From Aquaticitalea lipolytica (GTDB taxonomy: Bacteria; Bacteroidota; Bacteroidia; Flavobacteriales; Flavobacteriaceae): 64,000 nt of DNA. Location of the stretch: contig NZ_BMIC01000004.1 of assembly GCF_014641635.1 (NCBI RefSeq), positions 1-64,000 on the forward strand. Direction: 5' to 3'. Below are positions 1-8,392 of this stretch, piece by piece. The position numbers and the translations under genes were made by a program. The stretch's first letter is position 1; each line of letters opens with the position of its first letter. The notes under the pieces are model-generated. The model was given only the letters and a program-made list of their open reading frames with translations, made no database searches and was not told where the DNA came from.

Positions 1-2
1 GT

Positions 3-200
3 TCAATCTTTCCTGAAAAGTTTCAATTTGAAAATCATGAGGTTCGAACCGAAGATATCAATCCGATACTTCTTAAGATTGCTAGTGTTAATAAAGGCTT
101 AAAGAGAAATAAAAAAAGGGACAAATCAAAAAAAGATGATTTGTCCCAGTTAGTACTCAAGGTGGGAATCGAACCCACACTCCGAAGAATCGGATTTTGA
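3..200 (+). CDS. C-terminal end of a probable serine recombinase (partial)
   Basis: An open frame enters from the left edge and ends at TGA 198-200, giving 65 residues. The part SIFPEKFQFE followed by a Lys-rich stretch resembles the C-terminal end of recombinase family proteins (large serine recombinases) of Bacteroidota mobile elements; this is recall of the family pattern, not a search. The last residues (KVGIEPTLRRIGF) are translated from the antisense of the tRNA-Leu 3' half, so the gene runs into the tRNA, as integrase genes beside tRNA attachment sites often do. Catalytic parts lie outside the window. It could instead be a chance open frame. Confidence 0.45.
   Translation, partial: SIFPEKFQFENHEVRTEDINPILLKIASVNKGLKRNKKRDKSKKDDLSQLVLKVGIEPTLRRIGF
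110..147 (-). terminator. Intrinsic terminator of tRNA-Leu
   Basis: A perfect 10-bp stem (118-127 with 138-147, GGGACAAATC) is followed, in the minus direction, by a T-run (the A-tract at 110-117). It lies just past the 3' end of the minus-strand tRNA. No T-run follows on the plus strand, so it serves the tRNA. Confidence 0.75.
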
Positions 201-233
201 ATCCGACGCGTCTACCAATTCCGCCACTTGAGC
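154..233 (-). tRNA. tRNA-Leu (anticodon CAA)
   Basis: The minus strand reads as an 80-nt cloverleaf: acceptor stem GCTCAAG/CTTGAGT, D arm with GGTAGA, anticodon stem TCGGA/TCCGA with loop TTCAAAA (anticodon CAA, reading UUG), an 11-nt variable arm, and T arm GTGGG-TTCGATT-CCCAC. The long variable arm fits a class II tRNA such as leucine. CCA is not encoded (the sequence continues ACTA). The first acceptor pair would be a G-U. The 3' end is where a mobile element may have integrated. Confidence 0.95.
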
Positions 234-299
234 AAATTTGGACAGCAAAATTATAAAATAATTTACTACAAACAATCAAAAATAGTGGCTTTTATACTT

Positions 300-327
300 T
301 TGCAGTCCAAATAAATTCCTAAATTTG
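300..327 (+). promoter_or_regulatory. Promoter of prs-rplY
   Basis: TTG at 300-302, a 17-nt spacer and TAAATTTG at 320-327 match the Bacteroidota sigma-A consensus (TTG-N17-23-TAnnTTTG). The start would fall about 40-50 nt before the prs ATG. Confidence 0.7.
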
Positions 328-379
328 CACCTCGTTAAGCAAAACAGAAATTAATTCATTAAATAACAACCCATTAACA

Positions 380-1321
380 ATGCCAAATGTAGTCACAGAA
401 GCTAAGATTTTTGCTTGTTCTCAAAGTAGAGAATTAGCTGAGAAAATTGCAGCAACTTTCGGAGCTCCATTAGGTAATGTAATTACTTCAACATACAGCG
501 ATGGCGAATTTCAGCCATCTTATGAAGAATCAATAAGAGGAACTCGAATTTTTATTATTGGCTCTACTCATCCTGGTGCTGAAAATTTAATGGAAATGTT
601 ATTAATGATTGATGCCGCAAAACGCGCTTCAGCAAGGCATATTACTGCTGTTTTACCTTACTTTGGTTGGGCAAGACAAGACAGAAAAGATAAGCCTAGA
701 GTACCTATTGCTGCTAAATTAGTAGCAAAAATGCTCGAAGCTGCAGGCGCAACTCGTATAATAACTATGGATTTGCATGCTGACCAAATTCAAGGGTTTT
801 TTGAAAAACCAGTAGACCATTTATTTGCTTCAACTGTGTTTTTACCTTATTTAAAAGGATTAAACCTTGATAATTTAACTATTGCTTCGCCAGATATGGG
901 AGGTTCCAAAAGAGCCTACGCATATTCAAAAGCACTAGAAAGCGATGTAGTAATTTGTTATAAGCAACGTGCTAAAGCTAATGTAATTTCTCATATGGAA
1001 TTAATTGGTGACGTTACAGGAAAAAATGTAGTATTGGTTGATGATATGGTTGATACAGCTGGAACTTTAACAAAGGCTGCAGACCTAATGATGGAAAGAG
1101 GAGCGTTAAGTGTAAGAGCAATTTGTACTCATCCTATTTTATCTGGTAGCGCATACGAAAGGCTTGAAAACTCTAAGTTAGAAGAATTAATAGTAACCGA
1201 TTCAATTCCTCTAAAACAAACAAGTAAAAAAATTAGAGTAATTAGCTGTGCTGATTTATTTGCAGAAGTAATGCATAATGTACATTACAACAAATCTATT
1301 AGTTCAAAATTTTTAATGTAA
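380..1321 (+). CDS. prs: Ribose-phosphate pyrophosphokinase
   Basis: It makes phosphoribosyl pyrophosphate from ribose 5-phosphate and ATP, the precursor for purines, pyrimidines, NAD, histidine and tryptophan. The 313-residue length is standard. The divalent cation-binding segment DLHADQIQGFF is at 131-141, and the PRPP-binding loop VLVDDMVDTAGTL is at 218-230. The ATG start gives the expected N-terminus leading to the SDGEFQPS segment around residue 40. It is the first gene of prs-rplY-pth, an order common in Bacteroidota, with a good promoter upstream. The protein is cytosolic and nothing is missing. Confidence 0.97.
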   Translation: MPNVVTEAKIFACSQSRELAEKIAATFGAPLGNVITSTYSDGEFQPSYEESIRGTRIFIIGSTHPGAENLMEMLLMIDAAKRASARHITAVLPYFGWARQDRKDKPRVPIAAKLVAKMLEAAGATRIITMDLHADQIQGFFEKPVDHLFASTVFLPYLKGLNLDNLTIASPDMGGSKRAYAYSKALESDVVICYKQRAKANVISHMELIGDVTGKNVVLVDDMVDTAGTLTKAADLMMERGALSVRAICTHPILSGSAYERLENSKLEELIVTDSIPLKQTSKKIRVISCADLFAEVMHNVHYNKSISSKFLM

Positions 1322-1346
1322 ATTAATATTAATATAAACACAAACA

Positions 1347-2000
1347 ATGAAATCAATTACAATCAATGGATCTCAAAGAGAAAGCGTGGGCAAAAAAGAT
1401 ACAAAAGCCTTACGTAATGCTGGTCAGGTTCCTTGCGTATTATACGGAGGAGACAAACCAGTGCATTTCTCTGCACCAGAATTGGCTTTCTCTAAACTTG
1501 TATACACGCCTAATGCGCATACAGTTGTGATTGCCATAGAAAACGGAAAATCTTACAATGCAATTATGCAAGATATTCAGTTTCACCCAGTAACAGACAG
1601 AATCTTGCACATAGATTTTTATCAGTTATTTGAAGACAAAGAAATCACTATGGAAATTCCAGTACACGTTATTGGAACATCTAGAGGTGTATTAAATGGA
1701 GGTGTTCTTCGTAAGAACAAGCGTAAATTAAGAATTAAAGCTTTACCAGCTAATTTACCTGATTATGTTGAGGCAGATATTACACCTTTAAAAATTGGAA
1801 GTAAATTATATATTACAGCTTTAGCTAATCCTGATTATAAATTCTTACATCCAGATAACACTGTAGTATGTCAAGTTAGACGTTCTAGAGCTAGTGTTGC
1901 TGAATTTGAAGAAGAAGAGGAAGAAGCAGCAGCTGAGGCAGCAGCAGAAGCAGCAGCTGATGGAACTGCAACAGAAGCAACTTCTGAAGGTCAAGAATAA
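1347..2000 (+). CDS. rplY: 50S ribosomal protein L25/general stress protein Ctc
   Basis: This is the L25/TL5/Ctc family of 5S rRNA-binding proteins. The 217 residues hold an N-terminal L25 beta-barrel (about 1-95, beginning [20 protein letters not shown]) and the C-terminal beta domain of the long Ctc form (about 100-185). The tail from about residue 188 is a low-complexity run of Glu and Ala, common in Bacteroidota L25. It starts 25 nt after the prs stop, so the two are probably cotranscribed, and a terminator follows. Confidence 0.95.
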   Translation: MKSITINGSQRESVGKKDTKALRNAGQVPCVLYGGDKPVHFSAPELAFSKLVYTPNAHTVVIAIENGKSYNAIMQDIQFHPVTDRILHIDFYQLFEDKEITMEIPVHVIGTSRGVLNGGVLRKNKRKLRIKALPANLPDYVEADITPLKIGSKLYITALANPDYKFLHPDNTVVCQVRRSRASVAEFEEEEEEAAAEAAAEAAADGTATEATSEGQE

Positions 2001-2021
2001 ATCAATTTGTTTTGATATATC

Positions 2022-2056
2022 AAAAAGCATTCTGTTAATTCAGGATGCTTTTTTTA
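2022..2056 (+). terminator. Intrinsic terminator after rplY
   Basis: A 13-bp stem (2022-2034 with 2041-2053, one G-U pair) with loop TTAATT and a T-run that continues past the stem. It lies between rplY and pth and may end or attenuate the prs-rplY transcript. Confidence 0.8.
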
Positions 2057-2074
2057 TTTTTACAAAAAAGATAA

Positions 2075-2707
2075 ATGTGTAGATTTTTACTTAATCTATT
2101 TAAATCAAATAAACCTTCAATTGTAATTGAAGAAGACTCTATGAAAAAATATTTAATCGTCGGACTAGGAAATATTGGTAATGAGTATACAAATACTAGG
2201 CATAATATAGGGTTTAAAGTTCTAGACTTTTTAGCCTCTAAAGAATCATTAATTTTTGAAACTCAAAAATTAGGAGACGTAACAGTTTATAAGTTTAAAG
2301 GTCGTCAATTTATATTGCTTAAGCCAAGTACGTATATGAATTTAAGTGGCAAATCTGTTTTATATTGGCTTACAAAAGAAAATATTCCAATGGAAAATTT
2401 ATTGATAATTACTGACGATTTAAATCTCCCTTTTGGAAGTATAAGACTAAAAACTAAAGGAAGTGATGGAGGTCATAATGGTTTAAAAGATATTCAAGAT
2501 AAACTACAAACTACAAATTATAATCGCTTTAGATTTGGCATAAGTGATGCTTTTTCAAAAGGCAGACAAGTGGATTATGTTTTAGGTGAATGGAGCGATG
2601 AAGAAAATGAAAAACTATCAGAACGCCTTGAAAAATCTGTAGAACTTATTAAATCTTTTGGTACTGCAGGTGTTAATATAACTATGAATACTTTTAATGG
2701 AACATAA
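2075..2707 (+). CDS. pth: Peptidyl-tRNA hydrolase
   Basis: It cleaves the ester bond of peptidyl-tRNAs released from stalled ribosomes, recycling tRNA. The core starts [12 protein letters not shown] and shows NTRHNIGF with the catalytic His (43 in this numbering; His20 in the E. coli enzyme), then [10 protein letters not shown] and DDLNLPFG. The ATG at 2075 gives a 22-residue Lys/Ser-containing extension before the core; the ATG at 2141 ([11 protein letters not shown]) would give a protein of usual length. I kept the longer start because I recall similar extensions in related flavobacteria. Upstream are prs and rplY. Confidence 0.95.
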   Translation: MCRFLLNLFKSNKPSIVIEEDSMKKYLIVGLGNIGNEYTNTRHNIGFKVLDFLASKESLIFETQKLGDVTVYKFKGRQFILLKPSTYMNLSGKSVLYWLTKENIPMENLLIITDDLNLPFGSIRLKTKGSDGGHNGLKDIQDKLQTTNYNRFRFGISDAFSKGRQVDYVLGEWSDEENEKLSERLEKSVELIKSFGTAGVNITMNTFNGT

Positions 2708-2739
2708 AAAAAGGGAGCTAAAATTTAGCTCCCTTTTTA
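2706..2739. terminator. Bidirectional terminator between pth and the protease gene
   Basis: An almost perfect palindrome (AAAAAGGGAGCTAAA with TTTAGCTCCCTTTTT) has an A-tract on one side and a T-tract on the other. It lies between convergent genes and suits both. Confidence 0.9.
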
Positions 2740-2756
2740 TTTATAATATCTAATTA

Positions 2757-5700
2757 TTATTTTATAATAATCTTTTTGGTTTCTGTTCTTAATCCATCAG
2801 TAACATTAATTATATACATTCCTGATTGAACATCACCTAATCTAATTACTTGATTAAAGTTTCCATTATTAGTATAACGATTATTAAATACTTTTCTACC
2901 TCTTATATCATATACATTAATTCTAATATCATCTCCAGAGTTAGAATTTAGCTTAACCGTAAACTCTCCGTTGTTTGGATTAGGGAAAATTGAGAAAGCA
3001 GAAAACTCATTCTCTTCAACACCTAAAGATCCTTGCACACATAAATCAAGTCTAAACTCATTTATTGAACCTCCATCTAAATTAAAATTATCTCTTACTG
3101 TTAATGTCCAATTTCCAGCAGACATTTCTCCATTTATTGTAGATAAGTTTCCTTCTGGTCTAAATGTTCCTGTATAAGGAGGAGACCCAGCAGTAATCAA
3201 TGTAGCAGCACTTTGGTCGAAAAGAGTATTAGTAAAATTATCACCACTTCCTCCATTCCCTGAAGACAAGTCAACAACTGTTCCATTAGGACTAGTTAAA
3301 GAAATATCTAAATCTGAAACATATGTATGAGGTATATTAATTCTTACGTTTACGTCTGTAACAGGAAAGTTTGGTGCAATGTTAATTACAGATGTATAGG
3401 TATTAGCTCCTGAAGGTGAAATTGCTATTGGAGTATCTGTAGCTGTATAAGATGCACAAGTAACATTCTCGGTTGTAAAACTAAATACACTAGATGCTGC
3501 TGCAGTTGCACAAGTATTAGAAGCTGTTACTCTCCAATAATATTGGGTATTTGCAGATAGTGATGTTGTATATGTGGTGTTTGTTACTGTAGCTGAATTA
3601 ACAATATTAGTAAAAGCTGCGTCTGTAGCAACCTCTACTAAATAGTTTTGAGCATTTGCAACTGAGTTCCATGTTAAATTCCCAGCAGCTGGTACATTTG
3701 TTGCGCCATTTGCAGGAGTAGCTAAAGTCGCTGCAGCTAATGAATTACTAAACACATTTAAAGTTACATTTGTTGTTTTTGTTGTTGATGTAGCCGTCCC
3801 TACTGCTGTAATTGTATAATTACCTGGAGCTACAGAACCAATATTAGAAACCGTCATAGTAACTGGAGTCCCATCTGCTGAAGCAGATGTTGGTGAAAAC
3901 GTTACGTTTGCACCTGCAGGAACATTAGTTGCTGAGAATGTTGTTGTTTCAGAAAACCCATTATATGCATTATATGTAAAATTATAAACTGCATTATTTG
4001 GTTGACAAACAGTAACATTAGAAGATGCAAAATTCATCAAAAATTCAGTTGTTTGAATTTGAAAGTTTGAGCTATTTGCTGCAAAAAAGATATTATTAGC
4101 TCCTTCAACAATAATACGTGCTTGTGAAGTTACATTGTTTGGTACTGTAACATTATAAGATCCATTATTAGGAACATTAGATGCTAAAACTATTGGAAAG
4201 GTTAATCCACCATCTGTTGATAATAATATATTAACATTTGCTGTATTTACTGGAGCAACATTTGTATTTGCAACATTCCAAGTCACTGTTTGAGATGAGC
4301 CTACAAACCAAATCACATTAGATGTTTGTGATGTTACAGTAAAGGGTCCTGATGCTCCATCAACTGTAATTCGCATCAAATCAAAACTAGTCTGACCGTT
4401 CAATCCAGTTGCAGTAGGTTGTCTATCCCTAACTGTTAAAGCCCAATTCATAGTTCTTGCAACACTAGGAACAGTTTCCCAAGCCGAATTAATCGTTGGG
4501 TTTGTTTGTGTTAGTTGCCCTGCAATTACTCTACTCAATCTTGGAATATATCTGTTTGGAGAAGTTGTTGGAGGTAAAGATCTATTCATTGATCCAGATG
4601 TAAGGGTTGGTCCAAAATTAGTATTTGTTACATTTCCTGAATCTGTTTGCTCCCAACAATACCTAAGTACATCACCAGCATTGGCGTCTGTGGCAGAACC
4701 TCTTAATACATATGCCGTCCCTCTTGGAATAACATAATCACTTCCAGCGTTTGCAACAGGAGGGCTATTTGTAATTACTCCTGGCGAATTACTTTGCCAA
4801 CAAGTTCTTGTAACTAATCTATTTAAGATTTGATTTATACTATGATAATGAAAATACGGATCACTATGTTGTTGAACGTTATTCGCTCCTGTAATACCTG
4901 CGTAAGCCATTATTGTAGAACCACTTCCAGGCTCAGCATTCACTCCAGTACCTTCTGTATTAAAAGCAAATGTATGATTGGCACCCATTTGGTGACCTAT
5001 CTCATGAGCTACATAGTCAATATCAAAATTATCACCTGCAGGAATACCGTCAGCAGGTGAAGTAATACCAGCTCCTTTATTTAAATCTGTAGTAGAAGCA
5101 GTATCATCAACACAAACACAACCAATACATCCTGCATTCCCACCACCTCCAGAGGCGCCAAACATATGTCCAATATCATAAAATGCATTCCCAATAACAT
5201 TAGTTAACGTATTTTGAAGCTGTAAATTCCAGTCACCTAGGTTTGTTGAATAGGGGTCTGTATTAGCATTTGTATAGATAACATTTGTAGTTTGAGCAAT
5301 AACAATAAAAGTTACTGCCATATCAGTTTCAAATGTTTCATTAACTCTAGTTATAGATGCATTTATAGCTGCTAAAGCTCCAGGAACAGTTCCTCCATGG
5401 TATGTTGTATATTCCCCATTTGTAGATACTACTAATCTAAACTTACGCAATGTTTGATCATTTGCATCTCTATTAAGTAATGAAGAGTCTAAATTTGACT
5501 CTTTAGAAAACTCATCAATTGTGGCGCAATGAAAATCTTCAGTATAATTATCTCCTCTAACTAATCTATTATATACAATATAATTTTGAGGGTCTCCATT
5601 TACTGGTTGCATAAACACAGTTGGTTTATCTAAATAGCTTATCATAGTTTGTACTCCGCTTGGAGAAACACTCATACGTAATCTTGTACCAGAATCATTA

Positions 5701-6047
5701 ACTCCAACATAGGATTTAATGTCTGGAAATTGTGCTGAAAGTTCTGCATCAAAAACTGGTGCTTCCAACATTCTAAATGTTTCTAAAACACCTTCTTCAT
5801 TAGGAACATTAATAAATGTTGTAGATACTTGATTACTTTCTCTTAAAGGCGCATTAACTAATGCTTGCCTAAATGCTTCGAAGTCTAATTGAAATACTTC
5901 GTAGTGTTTTTCATTCAATTCACTAATCGGTATTGTATTCAAACTTCCATTTGAGGTGCTTTTTTGCCAAAATTTTGTCTGACCGAAAACAGAAAATCCA
6001 ATTAATAAAACTGCTAATGTAAAAACATAATGTAGTTTTGTTTTCAT
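2757..6047 (-). CDS. Secreted metzincin (reprolysin-like) protease with P domain and T9SS sorting domain
   Basis: A 1096-residue exported zinc protease. A signal peptide (about 1-22, ending FSVFGQ) is followed by a propeptide-like region. The catalytic domain has HEIGHQMGANH (zinc ligands H348, H352, H358; base E349) and a Met-turn STIMAY (M380), the signature of metzincins close to M12B. Next come Ig-like regions, a fibronectin III-like segment (about 770-855), a proprotein-convertase P domain (about 865-1004) and a type A T9SS C-terminal domain (1018-1096, FPNPNNGEF to KKIIIK). The protein would cross the outer membrane by type IX secretion and lose or anchor through this tail. Its natural substrate is unknown; a nutritional role in degrading extracellular protein is inference. 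Confidence 0.93.
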   Translation of the reverse strand: MKTKLHYVFTLAVLLIGFSVFGQTKFWQKSTSNGSLNTIPISELNEKHYEVFQLDFEAFRQALVNAPLRESNQVSTTFINVPNEEGVLETFRMLEAPVFDAELSAQFPDIKSYVGVNDSGTRLRMSVSPSGVQTMISYLDKPTVFMQPVNGDPQNYIVYNRLVRGDNYTEDFHCATIDEFSKESNLDSSLLNRDANDQTLRKFRLVVSTNGEYTTYHGGTVPGALAAINASITRVNETFETDMAVTFIVIAQTTNVIYTNANTDPYSTNLGDWNLQLQNTLTNVIGNAFYDIGHMFGASGGGGNAGCIGCVCVDDTASTTDLNKGAGITSPADGIPAGDNFDIDYVAHEIGHQMGANHTFAFNTEGTGVNAEPGSGSTIMAYAGITGANNVQQHSDPYFHYHSINQILNRLVTRTCWQSNSPGVITNSPPVANAGSDYVIPRGTAYVLRGSATDANAGDVLRYCWEQTDSGNVTNTNFGPTLTSGSMNRSLPPTTSPNRYIPRLSRVIAGQLTQTNPTINSAWETVPSVARTMNWALTVRDRQPTATGLNGQTSFDLMRITVDGASGPFTVTSQTSNVIWFVGSSQTVTWNVANTNVAPVNTANVNILLSTDGGLTFPIVLASNVPNNGSYNVTVPNNVTSQARIIVEGANNIFFAANSSNFQIQTTEFLMNFASSNVTVCQPNNAVYNFTYNAYNGFSETTTFSATNVPAGANVTFSPTSASADGTPVTMTVSNIGSVAPGNYTITAVGTATSTTKTTNVTLNVFSNSLAAATLATPANGATNVPAAGNLTWNSVANAQNYLVEVATDAAFTNIVNSATVTNTTYTTSLSANTQYYWRVTASNTCATAAASSVFSFTTENVTCASYTATDTPIAISPSGANTYTSVINIAPNFPVTDVNVRINIPHTYVSDLDISLTSPNGTVVDLSSGNGGSGDNFTNTLFDQSAATLITAGSPPYTGTFRPEGNLSTINGEMSAGNWTLTVRDNFNLDGGSINEFRLDLCVQGSLGVEENEFSAFSIFPNPNNGEFTVKLNSNSGDDIRINVYDIRGRKVFNNRYTNNGNFNQVIRLGDVQSGMYIINVTDGLRTETKKIIIK

Positions 6048-6123
6048 AATATTACTTTTGTTAATTATATAAGCTATAAAATTAAGTTTTTTTTAGTAAA
6101 AACTAGCTAGACTTCAATTTTTT

Positions 6124-7044
6124 ATGAAAAAAAATATCAACTTCACAAACTATAATAACAGTAACGCTACTATTGTCACTATTGGCACTTTTGATGGTGT
6201 TCATATTGGGCATCAAAAAATTATTAAAAGATTAGTTGATATTGCTCATAAAAAACATTTAAACTCTGTTGTGCTTACTTTTTTCCCGCACCCAAGAATG
6301 GTGTTGCAAAACAATAATGATATTAAGCTTTTAAACACTATTGAAGAACGTGAAACAATTTTATCTGATTTAGGCTTAGACTATTTAGTTGTTAAAACGT
6401 TTACTAAAAAATTTGCAAATCTTTCAGCCGAAGAATTTGTTAAAAATATACTAGTTGATAAATTAAATGCTAAACACATTATAATAGGCTATGACCATCG
6501 TTTTGGTAAAGGCAGAAGTGCAAATATTGATGATTTAAAGAGTTTTGGAAAGCAGTATGATTTTGAAGTTGAAGAAATATCTGTTCAAGACATTGAAGAT
6601 GTTTCTGTAAGCTCTACCAAAATACGAATTGCGCTTAATGATGGAGATATATTAACCGCCAACACTTATTTAGGGTATAGTTTTTATATCACAGGTAAAG
6701 TAGTTAAAGGCAAAGGATTAGGTAGAAAAATAGGATTCCCGACAGCTAACTTAGAGATAGCTGAAGATTATAAACTTATACCAAAAAATGGCGTTTATGT
6801 GATTAAAACATCAATTGAAAACAAGTTAGTTTATGGCATGATGAACATAGGCATGAACCCAACTGTTAATGGAACAAAGAAAACTATTGAAGCTCATTTT
6901 TTTAATTTCAATAATGATATTTATAATCAAACATTAAAAATAGAATTCGTAGCTAGACTTCGTGATGAGCAAAAATTTGAATCTGTTGAGTTACTTAAAA
7001 AACAACTAAAGCTTGATGAAAAAAATGCAAAAGTTTTTATTTAA
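6124..7044 (+). CDS. ribF: Bifunctional riboflavin kinase/FAD synthetase
   Basis: It phosphorylates riboflavin to FMN and adenylates FMN to FAD. The N-terminal adenylyltransferase domain (about 15-180) shows TIGTFDGVHIGHQ (19-31) with the nucleotidyltransferase GxHxGH-type motif, and SSTKIR near 160. The C-terminal riboflavin kinase domain (about 185-306) shows GRKIGFPTANLE. The 306 residues match the family. The 3' end overlaps the start of the HTTM gene, so the two may be translationally coupled. Confidence 0.96.
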   Translation: MKKNINFTNYNNSNATIVTIGTFDGVHIGHQKIIKRLVDIAHKKHLNSVVLTFFPHPRMVLQNNNDIKLLNTIEERETILSDLGLDYLVVKTFTKKFANLSAEEFVKNILVDKLNAKHIIIGYDHRFGKGRSANIDDLKSFGKQYDFEVEEISVQDIEDVSVSSTKIRIALNDGDILTANTYLGYSFYITGKVVKGKGLGRKIGFPTANLEIAEDYKLIPKNGVYVIKTSIENKLVYGMMNIGMNPTVNGTKKTIEAHFFNFNNDIYNQTLKIEFVARLRDEQKFESVELLKKQLKLDEKNAKVFI

Positions 7045-8332
7045 ACATATAGACAATAGTGCTTTAATTGTTTTTAGAATCATTTTTGGGCTACTAATTT
7101 TTTTAGAAAGTGTTGGCGCAATTTTTACTGGTTGGGTAAAAAGAACTCTTATTGAGCCTCAATTTACCTTCTCTTTTATTGGTTTTGAATGGTTGCAACC
7201 ACTTCCTGGAAATTGGATGTATGCTTTTTATGCTATTATGGGTCTTTTTGGACTTATGGTAATGATTGGTTACAAGTACAGAATAAGTATGATTGCATTT
7301 ACGCTTATGTGGTCAGCAACATATTTTATGCAAAAAACCTCTTACAACAATCATTACTATTTATTAATGCTATTGAGTGCTATTATGGTATGTATGCCTG
7401 CAAACAAATATGCATCCATAGACGCAAAACAAAATCCAAGTATTGAAAGTGTTTCTATGCCTCAGTGGTGCAGAGTTGTATTTATTTTACAAATGTTTAT
7501 TGTTTACACATATGCTTCAATAGCTAAGTTATATCCAGATTGGCTAGACACTTCTGTTGTTGAATTATTAATGGAAAGCAAAAAAGGATACCCTTTGGTT
7601 GGTGAATTTCTTCAGATAAAGTCAGTTCATTATTTCATTGCTTATGGTGGCATTTTATTTGATGGTTTAATAATTCCTTTATTATTATGGAAACCAACAA
7701 GAAAATGGGCTTTTTTCGCTTCTATTTTCTTTCATTTGTTCAACTCAATTGTCTTTCAAATTGGAATTTTCCCTTTTCTATCTTTAGCATTTGCACTTTT
7801 CTTTTTTGAACCAAAAACAATTCAACAATTGTTTTTAAAAAAGAAACCATTTTACTCTGAGGCTGAAATTATAGTACCAAAATATAAAACGGCATTTCTA
7901 ACTGTTTTCATAACTTATTTTGTGATTCAAATTGGATTACCTTTACGTCATTGGTTTATTAAAGATGATGTATTATGGACCGAAGAAGGGCATCGTTTGT
8001 CGTGGCGAATGATGTTAAGAGCTAAAAGTGGTTATACTTATTTTAGAGTTGTTGACACAAAAACAAATGTTGAAATTCCAATAAAACTAGAAGATTACTT
8101 AACAAAAAAACAAGTAAGAACTATCTCAACTAAGCCTGATGTAATTTGGCAGTTTGCACAGTATTTAAAGAGATCATTTGCCAAAAAAGGAATGGATGTA
8201 AAAGTATACGCAAATACAACAATAAAGGTAAATAATGGCGAACTCAAACCACTTATTAATTCTGAGGTAGACCTAGCAAATACCAAATGGAATGCTTTTA
8301 AACATAACGATTGGATTTTACCTTCAAAATAG
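7025..8332 (+). CDS. HTTM domain integral membrane protein
   Basis: An integral membrane protein of the HTTM family (a transmembrane domain shared with vitamin K-dependent gamma-carboxylase). The segment MQKFLFKHIDNSALIVFRII is the usual beginning. Several hydrophobic segments run to about residue 310 of 435, followed by a soluble C-terminal part (about 320-435). I chose the ATG at 7025, which overlaps ribF by 20 nt; an ATG at 7016 and a TTG at 7013 are alternatives. The bacterial members' substrate is not established, and pairing with ribF is an observation only. Confidence 0.85.
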   Translation: MQKFLFKHIDNSALIVFRIIFGLLIFLESVGAIFTGWVKRTLIEPQFTFSFIGFEWLQPLPGNWMYAFYAIMGLFGLMVMIGYKYRISMIAFTLMWSATYFMQKTSYNNHYYLLMLLSAIMVCMPANKYASIDAKQNPSIESVSMPQWCRVVFILQMFIVYTYASIAKLYPDWLDTSVVELLMESKKGYPLVGEFLQIKSVHYFIAYGGILFDGLIIPLLLWKPTRKWAFFASIFFHLFNSIVFQIGIFPFLSLAFALFFFEPKTIQQLFLKKKPFYSEAEIIVPKYKTAFLTVFITYFVIQIGLPLRHWFIKDDVLWTEEGHRLSWRMMLRAKSGYTYFRVVDTKTNVEIPIKLEDYLTKKQVRTISTKPDVIWQFAQYLKRSFAKKGMDVKVYANTTIKVNNGELKPLINSEVDLANTKWNAFKHNDWILPSK

Positions 8333-8341
8333 CACCATATT

Positions 8342-8375
8342 TTGTTTCGCTCGTTATAAAAACTTATTACTTTTG
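8342..8375 (+). promoter_or_regulatory. Promoter of serS
   Basis: TTG at 8342-8344, a 23-nt spacer and TACTTTTG at 8368-8375 fit the Bacteroidota consensus. Transcription would begin a few bases before the serS ATG at 8393. Confidence 0.55.
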
Positions 8376-8392
8376 CTTTTCAAATTAAAATT

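Noticed and set aside
1894-2082. Lys/Gln-rich frame over the rplY tail
   Set aside because: It is the plus-one frame of the acidic L25 tail; the real gene explains it.
2101-2140. Second promoter/ORF inside the pth extension
   Set aside because: No TAnnTTTG element sits before the ATG at 2141, and the longer start is the more likely, though not proven, one.
2971-3177. Frames antisense to the protease gene
   Set aside because: They overlap the long conserved CDS on the other strand and show no domain.
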